Below are positions 1 to 11,199 of a stretch of 64,000 nucleotides of DNA, piece after piece. The notes beneath the pieces were generated by a model, which saw nothing but the letters and a program-made list of their open reading frames with translations, had not been told where the DNA came from and did not search any database. The position numbers and the translations under genes are program-made. The stretch's first letter is position 1, and each line of letters starts with the position of its first letter. This DNA comes from Tenrec ecaudatus. Lineage: Eukaryota; Chordata; Mammalia; Afrosoricida; Tenrecidae. The DNA is taken from the NCBI RefSeq assembly GCF_050624435.1, contig NC_134534.1, positions 68,967,501 through 69,031,500 on the forward strand. The letters run 5' to 3'.

Positions 1-81
1 TGAGTCCCTCAAGGAAGCCCAAACTGCCGTTTCGATGTGGTGGCAATTGAAGAGCACAGAAGCCCTTGGGAGGAGATTACC

Positions 82-270
82 GACTGCCATTGAATAGATG
101 CTGACTTCCAGTAGCCTTGACTTTGGTATCTATAGCTGGGACACTCGAGGGGAGCAGCCAACCTTATCTTTCTCCCTCAGAGCAGCTGGTGGGTTTGAAC
201 TGCCCACCCTGCAGCAGTTAGCAGCCCAGTATTTACCCAATGTGCCAGCAGACACGCCTAAGAATTGTAT
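82..270 (-). mobile_element. AfroSINE, minus
   Basis: This is a tRNA-derived SINE. In sense orientation the family starts with GGAGCCCTGGTGGTGTAGTGG (A-box-like TGGTGTAGTGG), then a B-box-like CAGTTCGAAACCACCAGC, then TTTCTACTCC and GAGTCGGAATCGACTCGATGG near the 3' end. Here the reverse complement of these blocks is seen, diverged. Confidence 0.75.
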
Positions 271-405
271 AGACCTACGTGGAGGGTATGTTAAGAAAGA
301 ATAGCTTCACATGTTGATAGTTTTGTTTCATAAAGGTTTCTATGATTTTGTAATAATGCCTTTTGACTCACCGTCATTTCCCAGTCTTAGCCTTAATCCA
401 TTGTA

Positions 406-640
406 TTATTAGCTGCTGTTGAGTCGCCTCCGACTTGGACCTTGGGTGCAACAGGATGATTGCGGTCTAGTCTGGCACCATCTTCCTGATTGCCATTAAG
501 TTCAAGTCCGTCATTGCAGCTATTGTGCCAGTCCATCTCGCAGAGGGCCTCTTATGCCCTCATTGACCTTCTGCTTCACCGAACACGGTGCTCTCCTTTG
601 CAGAGTCCCTCTCTTAATGATGTGTCTAAAGCAAGCACGT
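406..640 (-). mobile_element. AfroRTE LINE, 3'-end fragment, minus
   Basis: The reverse complement of the RTE 3' end is visible: GCTGTTGAGTCGCCTCCGACT at the tail, then the blocks for the mobile region preceding it (matching sense text such as GTGGCTGCAACAATGGGCTC) in diverged form. Confidence 0.6.
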
Positions 641-797
641 TGGCCAGTGTTCTGTTATGATTCACAAGGTGATCGTGGGCTAATATTTGGAACTCAGTTG
701 CCAGACCTTTTTTCCTAGTCTAGTTTAACCTGCATGCACCTTTCAAACATGCTCATCACGGGTCACCCTGCTGCTGGCATAGCTTCCAGCCTCCTAG

Positions 798-970
798 TAA
801 CAGTACAACAAACGGGGAGATTTCACTCAATACTGACTCACAATGACTCCCTGTGGGTTTCCAAGACTGGAACTGTTTATGGGAGTAGAAAGCCCATTCT
901 TTTTCTCTCAGAGCTGCTGGTGGTTTCAAATCGCCAGCCATGTGGATCTCAGCCCAAAGTGCAACCCCTT
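798..970 (-). mobile_element. AfroSINE, minus
   Basis: Blocks CTGACTCACAATGACTCCCTG, GGGAGTAGAAAGCCC and GCTGCTGGTGGTTTCAAATC are the complement of the SINE 3' half, box region and B-box region. Confidence 0.8.
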
Positions 971-1389
971 GTTGAATCAATTTCAACTCTGAACTGCCCT
1001 ATTATGTTTGCAGGGCTATCAATGTTTCCTGAAGCAGAGTGCCCCATCTGCGTCTCTTGCAGTTTCGGGTGGGCTGGAGAGCTTCTCTGTTATCTGAGGA
1101 AGAGAAGGTAGCTTTCTTGAAAAGCACTGAGCAAGGAACCAGTAGGAGGCTTCCTCAGAGCCGATTGCCTGATAATCTGAGAGTTTTCGATTCATACGAA
1201 AATGACAAGCATGCTACACTTATTCATAAAACGGGGTAAGGCTGGGGATTGGTTGGATTCCTGTACGCTTTGATGGAAAGGGACACAGCATTTATAATTC
1301 ACTGTACAGGAAGGAGGTAGTGTTTGGGAGTTCTGAACTCTGTGAATGTACCACCAACCTTTTGGTTAATAGTTTAACACTGTGCTTCC
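971..1389. other. No recognisable feature
   Basis: Unique-looking sequence between a SINE and an L1 insertion; open frames here are short and unremarkable. Confidence 0.5.
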
Positions 1390-1404
1390 AAGAATCCTCT
1401 CTTT

Positions 1405-2130
1405 TTAATAAAAAATCACTATATTAGGGGCTCATACAACTCTTATCATAATCCATACAAACATCAATTGTGTAAAGCACATTTGTACATTCATTGCCTT
1501 CATCATTCTCATAACTTTTGTTCTCCATGTAGGCCCCTGGCATCAGCTCATTTTCCCCCTCCCTCCCCACACCCCCCTCCCTCATGAACTCTTGAAAATG
1601 TATAAATTATTATTTTGTCATATATTACACTGTCCGATGTCTCCTTTCACCCCAGGGAGGAGGTTATATCTAGATCCTTGTAATCGGTTCCCCCTTTCCA
1701 AGCCACCCAGCCTCCACCCTCCTGGCATCACCACTCTCACCACTAGTCCTGAAGGGATCATATATTCTGGATTCCCTGTGTTTCCAGTTCCTGTCTGTAC
1801 CAGTGTACATCCTCTGGTCTAGCCAGATTTGTAAGGTAGAATTGGGATCATGATAGTGTGTGGATGTGGAGGAAGCATTTAGGAACTATAGGAAAGTTGA
1901 CTGTTTCATCATTACTCCACTGCACCCTGACTGGCTTGTCTCCTCTCCATGACCCTTCTGTAAGGGTATGTCCAATTGCTTACATATGGGCTTTGGGTCT
2001 CCACTCCTCACTTCCCCTTATTCACAATGATATGATTTTTTGTTCTGAGGATGCCTGATACCTGATCCCTTCGACACCTCGTGATCATACAGACTGGTGT
2101 GCTTCTTCCATATGGGCTTTGTTGCTTCTC
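1405..2130 (-). mobile_element. Afrotherian L1 3'-end copy, minus, with TSD
   Basis: The left end is the complement of ...CCCCTAATATAGTGATTTTTTATT, a poly(A)-side end, and the body follows the L1 3'UTR-like consensus seen repeatedly in this window. Flanks AAGAATCCTCTCTTT (1390-1404) and AAGACCCCTCTCTTT (2131-2145) are a 15-bp target-site duplication with two later changes. It is 5'-truncated. Confidence 0.85.
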
Positions 2131-2159
2131 AAGACCCCTCTCTTTACCCATTGCCCAAA

Positions 2160-2350
2160 CCTACTGCTGTTGAGTTGATCTCAGCTGATAGCGACCCTGT
2201 AGGGCAAAGCTGACTGCACCACAGGTTTTGCAAAGCTTTTGAGGAAGTAGACGACCACATCTTTCTCCTACCGGGCAGCTGGGGGTTGAAATGACTATTC
2301 TCTTGGTTGGGCAGTTGAGTATGTTAACCACTGTGCCACTTGAGCTCACA
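2160..2350 (-). mobile_element. AfroSINE, minus
   Basis: It starts at GTTGAGTTGATCTCAGCTGAT (complement of the 3' end) and ends near CCACTGTGCCACTTGAGCTC (complement of the 5' end). Confidence 0.75.
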
Positions 2351-2392
2351 TTGCAACTCAGTAAAACACAAAATTCCGAACTTGTCACCATC

Positions 2393-2912
2393 TGAGTTAG
2401 TTAATGTGTATTGTGCCAACCTGGCTGATAAACACATGTGGGGTTAGTTGAAGGTCTAAGAGATAAATAGCTCAGTGAGCCTCACCTTTCTAGTTCTCGG
2501 GACTCTTGCTTTGTGATGGATGAGCCAGGGTGCAGCTGCCTTAGCCAGTTCCCTGCTTCAACCAGCAACACTCACTTCCTGCAAGACATCCCCGAGGAGA
2601 AGCCACATGGACCTACCCGATGCAGCCCTGGGTGCTGGAGCAGCCATGTGGAGACCCCCCCACCAGCACTGAGATGCTGACACGTTCACTGATTCGGCTT
2701 TCCCCCTTCAGTTGGAGTCATTTCCTGTGTTTTGTGAGATGGAGGAGGAGTTTGTGGATTGGTGTCGGACATATGGGCTAGTGTTGGACTTGTGGGCTTG
2801 GGCAGCACAGGGTTGGGATGTGTTCTTGATGTGCACTTACCCTTTATATAAAACTCTCTCTTACACACGAGTTTCTGTGGATTTGTTTCTCGAAAGTACC
2901 CAGAGTAACACA
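2393..2912 (+). mobile_element. Solo LTR, copy A
   Basis: A 520-bp element starting TGAGTTAG and ending AACACA (TG...CA). It is flanked by the 5-bp duplication CCATC (2388-2392 and 2913-2917), as expected for an endogenous retrovirus LTR. A TATA-like TTTATATAAAA lies near the 3' end. No internal retroviral genes are next to it. About 80% identical by eye to copy B. Confidence 0.8.
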
Positions 2913-2918
2913 CCATCT

Positions 2919-3100
2919 ATCTGATTCGGGCTCAGAGTGACACCACAGGGCAGAGGAGCACTGCCTCTGGGTTTCTGAGGCTGGAAATCTCGACAGTGAA
3001 CGGCCTCAACTTCCTCCCACAGGGCTGCTTGTGAGTTTGAAGCGCTGACCTGGCGGGGAGCAGCCCAACTTGTAACCCACAATGCCAACAGGCTTCTCTC
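2919..3100 (-). mobile_element. AfroSINE, minus
   Basis: It begins directly after the TSD of LTR copy A. The complement of the SINE body is visible (CTCTGGGTTTCTGAGGCTGG, GTGAGTTTGAAGCGCTGACC). Confidence 0.65.
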
Positions 3101-3299
3101 TGAAGCCAATTGGACCTGGGTATTCACATTCTCTTACTGCTGCCACGACTCTGTTCCATTCTGTCATGCCGTGAGTCCACACTGACTTGAGAGCATGTCA
3201 CAACACCAGCTAATGGGAGACCTTGGCAGTGCTCTCTGGCCTGAAGCCTAGCCTGTGTCTTTCTGGTGAGCGGGTCCCATCAAAACTAAGGCCAAGAAC

Positions 3300-3378
3300 A
3301 ACTTAAGGGGCAGTTCTATTCTGTCACCTGGGCTTGCTGAGTTAGAATTGATGCAACAGCTGCCAACAACAACAACGG
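3300..3378 (+). mobile_element. AfroSINE/AfroRTE 3' tail fragment, plus
   Basis: Sequence ...GGGGCAGTTCTATTCTGTCAC..GAGTTAGAATTGATGCAACAG ends in CAACAACAACAAC, the tail shared by the SINE and its RTE partner. Confidence 0.55.
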
Positions 3379-3396
3379 CTAATGATATTCAGGTGA

Positions 3397-3578
3397 GGAG
3401 CTCTGGTGGTGTAGTGCTTACATGTTGGGCTTCCATTTGCAAGGCCGGCAGTTCAAAACCACCAGCAGCTCCCAAGGAGCAAGATTGGACTTTCTACTCC
3501 TGTAAACTGTTACCGTCTCAGAAATCCACAGCAGGTCAGCATGAGTCAGCATTAACTTGATGGCGGTGAATTTGTTTT
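3397..3578 (+). mobile_element. AfroSINE, plus
   Basis: It starts GAGCTCTGGTGGTGTAGTG, has GGCAGTTCAAAACCACCAGC and TTTCTACTCCTGTAAAC, and ends with CATTAACTTGATGGCGGTGA. Confidence 0.85.
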
Positions 3579-4240
3579 GTTGTTTGTTGAAAGGTGGCTG
3601 CAGGGGACAGTTTGGCTCCTATTCCTTTATATACACCAAGGGCTTGTTGCTGGGCACAGCATTTGTCACTTTAAGAGGACCCACGTTTCGCATGGGTCAC
3701 ATTAACCAAATAATAAGTTGGCACGTGCTCATTTCTTCTCATGGAATTAGAGTACTCCAGTTTCGGAAGTCTCGGTTCACTTTGGAATTTCTCAAGGTCC
3801 CTGGAAGTTATTTGCAGGTGGAACCCAACTCCTCCCCAGCACACATCATTGCCGGCGCCAGCAACCACTGCAGGCCAGAATTCCATTAGAGTCCTGAAAC
3901 TCCCCATTCCATGGCTTTTCTGCCCGTTCTCAGCCACCCCCACCCCATGCCAGCCTGCCCTAGCCTGTGAGCTCCTTTCAGTGGGGCTGGGGCCGCAGGC
4001 ACTTCATGGTTTGGTGCTGCTGACTCGCACTCTGGTGGGGGGGAGGATTGGGTGGGGAGGGGAGGAGGGGGGCCGGTGAAGAGACAGTGAACCTCTTTGC
4101 TCTCCCAGTCTCCCTTTCTCCCCTCCCCTCTTAGTCTTGGTCTTTACCAGTCTACATCACATTTGTAGTCGCTGACACTGTGACGATCAGTTAATAAACG
4201 TCTAAATACCATGTCTACTGTAAAATTTCAAAAGGTCTAA
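3579..4240. other. Unassigned sequence with a G-rich tract
   Basis: No repeat or gene recognised. A G-rich purine tract lies at 4034-4076 (GGTGGGGGGGAGG, GGGGAGGGGAGGAGGG) and could form quadruplex structure. Confidence 0.4.
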
Positions 4241-4269
4241 TCTAAGTCATCTTTGATAGTGGTGGACCT

Positions 4270-4345
4270 TAGCTCCCCTAGTGTAGCAAATTGGGCTCAA
4301 CTATTAAAGGGTAGTGATTTGAACCGCCCCCCCCCCCAGGGGTAC
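4270..4345 (+). mobile_element. AfroSINE 5' fragment with a C11 run
   Basis: AGCTCCCCTAGTGTAGCAAATTGGG resembles the SINE head; it breaks off at a run of 11 C (4327-4337). Confidence 0.4.
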
Positions 4346-4488
4346 GTGGAAAAAAGACTTGGTAATCTGATTCTGCAAAGGTTATGGGGGAAGCGGGCGG
4401 GTGGGGGGGTCAGCTCCTCTTTTTTCTCTCTCCCCCACGCTCCCACCCTCGTGACTTCTTGATAAAGTATATGCCACATAAATATCTT

Positions 4489-6414
4489 TTAAAATTTTTT
4501 ATTGGGGGCTCGTACAACTCTTATCACAATCTATATATACATCCATGTATCAAGCACATTTGTACATTTGTTGCCATCATCATTCTCAAAACATTTGCCT
4601 TCCACCTGAGCCCTTGGTATCACTACTCATTAAAAAAAATCATTTTATTAGGGGTTCATACAACTCCTATCACAATCCATACATACATCAATTGTATAAA
4701 GTACATTTGTACAGTCGTTGCCCTCATCATTCTCAAAACCTTTGTTCTCCACCCAAGCCCCTGGCATCAGCTCCTCATTTTTCCCCTCACTCCCCACTCC
4801 CTACTCCCCACTCCCTCATGAAGCCTTTATAAATTATTTTATAATTTATAAATTATTATTTTGTCATATCTTTCTCTGTCCCACGTCTCCCTTCCCCCAC
4901 TTTTCTGTTGTATGTCCCCTGGGGAGGAGGTCACATGTAAATCCTTGAAATAAGTTCCCCCTTTCCAACCCACCCTCCCTATACCCTCCCAGTATTGTCA
5001 CTCACACCACTGATCATCTACCCTGGCTTCCCTGTGTTTCCAGTTCCCATCTGTACTAGTGTACATCCTCTGGTCTAGTCAGACTTGCAAGGTAGGATTC
5101 GGATCATGACAGTGGGAGGACAGGGGAGGAAGCATTTAGGAACTGGAGGAAAGCTATATTTTTCATTGTTGCTACACTTCACCCTGACTGTCTCTTCTCC
5201 TACCTGAGACCCTTCTGTAAGTGGATGCCCAGTGGCCTACAAATGGGCTTTGGGTCTCCACTCTGCACTCCCCCGCTCATTCACTATGGTAAGATGTTTT
5301 TGTTCTGATGATGCCTGATATCTGATCCCTTAACACCTTGTGATCGCACAGGCTGGTGTGCTTCTTCCATGTGGGCTTTGTTGCTTCTGAGCTAGATGGC
5401 TGCTTGTTTATCTTCAAGCCTTAAAGACCCCAGGCACTATGTCTTTTGATAGCCAGGCACCATCAGCTTTCTTCGCCACATTTGCTTATGTACCCATTTG
5501 TCTTCAGCGGTTGTGTCAGGACGGTGAGCATCATAGAATGCCAATTTAATAGAAGAAAGTGTTCTTGCATTGAGGGAGTACTTGAGTGGAGGTCCAATGT
5601 CCCTCTGCTATCTTAATACTAACCTTATAAATATATGCACATAGATCTATTTCCCCATCCTCATGTATAAATATATTTGCATATCTACATGTCTTTATCT
5701 AGACCTCTATAAATGCCCCCTGCCTTCCAGCTTTTTCCTCTGTTTCCTTTGACTTCCCTCCTGTCCCACTATCATGCTCAGTCCCCAACAGGGTTTCAGC
5801 AATTCCTCTTAGTTACATTACCCTTGATCATGCCCAACCTGGCCTCCCACACCCTCCTCATCACTGATTTGGATTGCTTGCTGTTCCCTTGTCCCTGGGT
5901 TTATTAACACCATTACCTTTCCCCCCACCTCCCTGTCTCCCATGTCCCCAAGGAATTATCGGTCCCATTATTTTCTCCTCCAATTGTTCATCCAGCCTAT
6001 CTTATTTAGACAGACCTGTGGAGATAATAACATGCACAAAAACAAGACAGAGCACAACCAAGCAACAATATACAACAAAACAACAACAAAACAATGACAA
6101 AAACAAAACAATATAAAACAAAACACAACAAGAAAGAAAAGCTTGTAGTTAGTTCCAGGATTGTTTGTTGGCCTTTAGGAATGTTTTCCAGTCCAGTCTG
6201 TTGGGGCACCATGCCCTGGCCCCAAAGTCCACCTTCAGCATTCCCTGGGGACCTCACCGCTCCATTCCCTTGCTGTTCTGTTGCACCCTCATAATGTTTT
6301 GCCTTGGTGTGGTGGCATCCGATCAGGTGCAATTCCCACACTTTGTCTCCGGTGTTGTTGCCTATAGGGCTATGGGTCAGTGAGGGACGTCATGTCTCAT
6401 AGTGGGGCCAGGCA
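4489..6414 (-). mobile_element. Afrotherian L1-type non-coding insertion, compound, with 16-bp TSD
   Basis: Perfect flanks GCCACATAAATATCTT (4473-4488 and 6415-6430) bound the insertion. Inside are two 3' ends on the poly(A) side: a 140-bp truncated copy (4489-4627), then a long copy (4628-6414). The long copy begins, in sense, at CTGGCCCCACTATGAGACATG and ends CCCCTAATAAAATGATTTTTTT. No open frame of L1 ORF2 is present; this is 3'UTR-like sequence. It is probably one long insertion whose poly(A) tail later took a short second copy. Confidence 0.85.
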
Positions 6415-6469
6415 GCCACATAAATATCTTAACTATCTCAATAATCTATAGAAAATACACTGAGCTTAT

Positions 6470-7345
6470 TTTTCTTTATTTATTTTTTGAGATTTCCAAT
6501 TTTTTATCTTTTATTAGTAATTGTGAGTTAAAACATACAGCATATCACTCCATAGTTCAATCACACCAAGCAGAGTTGTACAATTGCTACCACAGTCAGT
6601 TTCCAACCATTCTATTTTTTCCTGAACCCTTTTATGTCACTTCCTTTTTACATGGCCCCCCTTACACTCCCCCTCCTGAAACTACTTTCTGTCCCTATAG
6701 GTTCATCAATCCTGAGTTCCATACACCAAAACCCAGAAAAACATAGAACACCACTTCAAGACAGTAACCTCGAATGACATAGGACCTCTGAATACACCCT
6801 AATATGAACAAAGAAAACAAACAGAAAATATTGAAAACCAGATCAGGCCCAGCATGCATCAGAGGGTTCAACTGACAAAGTCTTAACTGTTCCCATCAGA
6901 TCTGTGCCTTTGATCATCTATGCTCCTCTCTCCAATGCCCTCTGTTTAGTAACCCTATCCCCCCATCCCTCAGTGTGGACAGAGTAGATCACTGGAGGCT
7001 TATTTCCTATGTTGTTCCCACAAATGAAGTTTGGGCTCCCACCGACATCCACAATCTTCTGCAAACCGGATTCTCACAATTTAGGTTCTGATACGAATTC
7101 CTTCTTCAATTCCAGATTATATGATTTATAATCCTTCAGTGACTGATGATGGTGTGCTTCCTCCATGTGGACATCTCACTTAAATGGCTGCTTGTTTGGA
7201 GACAGTCTTTGAGGACCCCAGATGCTATTTTAACTGATAGCTGGGCACTATCTAATTTCTTCACCACATTTTGCTCTAGCACCCACATCTTCTATGATCC
7301 CCTTCTGAGGGTGAGTATCAAGCAGGGCTGTGATGTAAGAACTAA
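6470..7345 (-). mobile_element. Older afrotherian L1 3'UTR, minus
   Basis: Diverged relative of the younger 3' ends: it shares the blocks CTTCCTCCATGTGGA, GCTGCTTGTTTGG, GACCCCAGATGCTAT and GGGCACTATC, but its poly(A)-proximal part is a different older subfamily also seen at 44935-45420. Confidence 0.65.
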
Positions 7346-7376
7346 TTGTTCTTAAGTTTATTTTTACTTCTTAAAA

Positions 7377-8062
7377 GGAGCCTTGGTGATGTAGTGGTTA
7401 TGAGATAGTTAAAGTTTATTGTGCCAACCTGACCGATAAACACATATGGGGTTAATTGAAGGGCTGAGAGATAAATGGCTTGGTGAGCCTCACCTTTCTG
7501 GTTCTCAGGTCTCTTGCTCTCTGATGGTTGGACCAGGGTGTAGCTGCCTTAGCCAGTTTCTGCTTCAGCTGGCAAGGCTCACTTTCTGCGAGACATCCCT
7601 AAGGAGAAGCCACATGGACCTACCCCCATGCAGCCCTGGGTGCTGGAGCAGCTGCATGGAGACCTTTGTCAGCACTGAGATGTTTACATGCTCACTGACT
7701 CAGCTCCTCCTGTAGTCGGCGTCATTGTGTGTGTTTTGTGAGATGGAAGAGGACTTTATGGATTGGTGTCAGACATATGGGTTAATGGTGGACTTGTGGG
7801 CTTGGGCAGCACTGGATTGGGATGTTTTCTTGATGTGCACTTACCCTTTATATAAAATTCTCTCTTTTACATATGAGTTTCTATGGATTTGTTTCTCTAA
7901 TGTAGGCAGGCTAGCACAGGTTACAAGTTGGGTTGCAATCCACATGGTCGGCAGTTCGAAAGCACCAGCTGTGCTGTGGGAAAAAGACTGGGCTTTCTCC
8001 TCCTGTAAACAGTCTTGGAACCCCACGATCCAGCATTGAGTCTACATCAGTGAGTTTTTTTG
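7377..8062 (+). mobile_element. AfroSINE, plus, split by a solo LTR
   Basis: The head GGAGCCTTGGTGATGTAGTGGTTA (7377-7400) and the rest (7919-8062, with GGTCGGCAGTTCGAAAGCACC and TTTCTCCTCCTGTAAACAG) are separated by LTR copy B. GGTTA is duplicated at the break, so the SINE predates the LTR. Confidence 0.85.
7401..7918 (+). mobile_element. Solo LTR, copy B, inserted in an AfroSINE
   Basis: A 518-bp LTR starting TGAGATAGTTAAAG and ending TAGCACA, with 5-bp duplication GGTTA at 7396-7400 and 7919-7923. It has the same TATA-like TTTATATAAAA as copy A, and blocks such as CCACATGGACCTACCC are nearly identical between the two. Confidence 0.85.
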
Positions 8063-8293
8063 GTTTTTGTTTTTACTTCTTAGTTTTAGAAAGTCAGTTG
8101 CATAATGACTCTAACCATATCATGGATGGAATGCTTTTTCCATTGTTCCATTTTCTTTTGTCTTTTAATATAGAAAAATACCATTTTTGGGTGAGGAGGC
8201 TAGTTATTTTAAAATGGCAATATGGGATACATTTCTCATCCTAGGGCCTTTACTTCTTCAATGTTAATATGCCAGCAGAATCTGTAAAGCTAT

Positions 8294-8759
8294 TGTGTTA
8301 GGCTGGGTTGATTAGAGAAACACACTCAGAGACACTCATATATATATATGAGAGAGCTTTATATCAAGAAGTAATTACATATCAGGAAAACATCCCAGCC
8401 CAGTTCAGATCAAGACCATAAGTACAATACTAGTCCATAAGTCCAATTTTATTCCATAAATCTCTCTGAAGGCTCATGAAGCTACATGCAGCAATGCAGG
8501 AAGATTGCAGGCTGGTGGGTGCAAGGTTTTGTGGATCCAATGGCGAAGACACATCTCCAGGGCTCTCGTGTCTCACCATGGTTTGCTGACATGAAGGTGA
8601 AAGTAGAGGGTGGGGAGGTGGGGGTGCAGCCACCAGCGAGCCAATTATCTCGGTCACACCTCCAAATGAGGTCATCAAGCTGCGACCTGATTGACAGGCT
8701 AGACTCTACCTCTACACTTCTATATCTTCAAGTTCACATGAAATTATGTAACTACCACA
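8294..8759 (-). mobile_element. Related solo LTR, copy C, minus
   Basis: It starts TGTGTTAGGCTGGGTT, the complement of the 3' end of this LTR group, and ends ...CTACCACA. Flanks GCTAT and CCTAT fit a 5-bp duplication with one change. The middle differs from copies A and B, so it is a different subfamily. Confidence 0.6.
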
Positions 8760-8764
8760 CCTAT

Positions 8765-9491
8765 GGTTACCAATTAACAGTGGGGCCTTGTATTTATACA
8801 GGATGTTTGCCAATAAATGCTTATGCATGCTTAATCTCATTGGGCTTTAGTCAGTTATTTCTCTGAGTAATGAAATTCACAGTTTTACAAAACATTTTGT
8901 CCCATTTTATTATGGGAGCCCTGTGGAACAGGCAAATGTGGCATCTTCATGTCACTTAACTTTGTGAATATGAGAAGGCGGCTTTACTGCTCCCGTTCCC
9001 CTGCTGACCGAGCTGGTGTGCGACGGAGAGGAGAGAACATGTTAACAGAATTTGTAAAACCCTGAGGAACTTGTTTTGTGAAGACTTTAAATTTAAACCT
9101 TAATTCAGAATCATCTCGAACTATTTCTGCAGTTGTAAGTACAAATACACAGACAACTGAGCTGGCTTTTATCCAATTCAAAATGTCCAGGGACTGGATA
9201 GCCTTTAGAATTTGTTAGTTTCGTAATTTTTTCACTGGGAGGTGTTAATTAGCAGATCATGATGGTAATCTAGTAGCTGTAACTGTTATTCTGAAAATTA
9301 GGGAAAACTTTTGATTTAACCTACTTAGAGTGCTTTTAATCATAATGCAGAGTAGAATGCTGAGGAATATAACTGAATGAGGTTTTATTCATTAGTTGAC
9401 ATTATTAAATAGCTTTCTTTCTTTTTTAAAGGGTTAAACCCACTTTCCAGTTTACTAAACATTTTACTTGCATCCAAGTAACACCAATCAC
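8765..9491. other. Unassigned unique sequence
   Basis: No gene or repeat recognised. AT-rich with no long frames. Confidence 0.4.
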
Positions 9492-9504
9492 TATATGTAC
9501 TTTC

Positions 9505-10268
9505 TTTAGTATCTTTATTTAAAAAATCATTTTATTAGGGGTTCATACAATCCATACATACATCACTTGTGTAAAGCACATTTGTACATTCATTGCCCTC
9601 ATCATTCTCAAAACATTTGCTCTCCACTTAAGCCCCTGGCATCAACTTCTCATTTCCCCCCTCCTTGCCCACTCCCCACTCCCTCATGAACCCTTGATAA
9701 TTTAAAAAATCATTATTTTGTCATATCTTACACTGTCCGATGTGTTCCTTCACCCACTTTTACATTGTCCATCCTCCAGGGAGGAGGTTGTATGTAGATC
9801 CTTGCAATCGGTTCCCCCTTTCCACCCTACCCTCCCTCCACCCTCCCGGTATCACCTCTCACACCACTCGTCCTGAAGGGATCATCCACCCTGGATTTCC
9901 TGTTTCCAGTTCCTATCTGTACCAGTGTACATCCTCTGGTCTAGATTTCTAAGGTAGAATTGGGTTCATGAGGGTGGTGGGTGGCAGGGAGGAAGCATTA
10001 AAGAACTAGAGGAAAGTTGTCTGTTGCTACACTGCACCCTGACTGGCTCGTCTCCTCCCCACTACCCTTCCATAAGGGGATGTCCAAATGCCTACCGATG
10101 GGCTTTGGGTCTCCACTCCACACTCCTCCTCATTCACAATGATATGATTTTTTTGTTTTGATGATGCCTGATACCTGATCCCTTTGACACCTCGTGATCG
10201 TGCAGGCTAGTGTGCTTCTTCCATGTGAGCTTTGTTGCTTCTCAGCTAGATGACCGCTTCTTTACCTT
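9505..10268 (-). mobile_element. Afrotherian L1 3'-end copy, minus, with TSD
   Basis: Bounded by TATATGTACTTTC at 9492-9504 and 10269-10281. The T-rich left side carries the complement of CCCCTAATAAAATGATTTTTT; the body runs to GCTTTGTTGCTTCTCAGCTAGATG, where it is 5'-truncated. Confidence 0.9.
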
Positions 10269-10281
10269 TATATGTACTTTC

Positions 10282-11199
10282 ATAATCTAAATGTAATATA
10301 TATATATTTCCATTGATGCTCTTATGTGAGGCTTTCTCTTCTCTCTGATGACCACTACCATAACAGCATCATCGTTTTTCCTCTGTTTTGAGAGAGTAGA
10401 TGAATGAGGGAAGATGGCTCCTTTGTCTGAGGCTGCTTAATAGTTATAGAGAGTGTATAATTTCTGGACTGAGCCAAAAGCAAAGGGCATCGTTGGTCAT
10501 TTAATAGCTACAGAGAGAGAGAATGTTCTTTTGTTGCTCTCTAATTACTGTGAGAGACTGACATTTTCCCCCCTAAACTTTGGACTTTGCAGCTGCTTGG
10601 ACAATTCGCCTGCAAGAGAGGCATGCTGTTGAGACTGAGCATATCTTCCCTGCTATTGGGCAGTGTAGCCACATTGAACTTTCCATGCTAATGAATGCAA
10701 ACTGATAGCACGCCTGGGATCTGTTTTAGCCACAGGTTCCCACCGTTTCCTTCATAAAATATCTCTGAGACCTGCACCCAAGACACATCAATTTGAGGTG
10801 AAGCCCTTCTTGTATTCCCTGATGGCCAGATTCAAAGGTTTCATAGATTTTTCCTGCATTTCTTCCTCAAGCTCTCTTTCTGCTCTGGGTTTAGGGTTTG
10901 CTAATCAGCTGATGTCCAAGGATAACTTCTGGCTGTGACAACTGTCACTTTATCAACATCTGTTTGAGCAACACTTTCTAATGACTGAAACTCACAGAGG
11001 TTCCTTAATCTCCTTACTATTTTTCAAGAATCTGGACAGTCGAATCTGTTGCCATAGATTCAGTGACCACTCAGGACAATCAGATCTCTTGAGTACCTTT
11101 GTCTGCTCTGTGCATTCCTGATTTAAGCATGGTCTCCAGTTCCTCCATGTTGGCGTCTGGTTGTCCAGTCAATTGCACACCATCTTGATGTCCTTTCTT
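10282..11199. other. Unassigned unique sequence
   Basis: No repeat or gene recognised on either strand. Confidence 0.4.
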
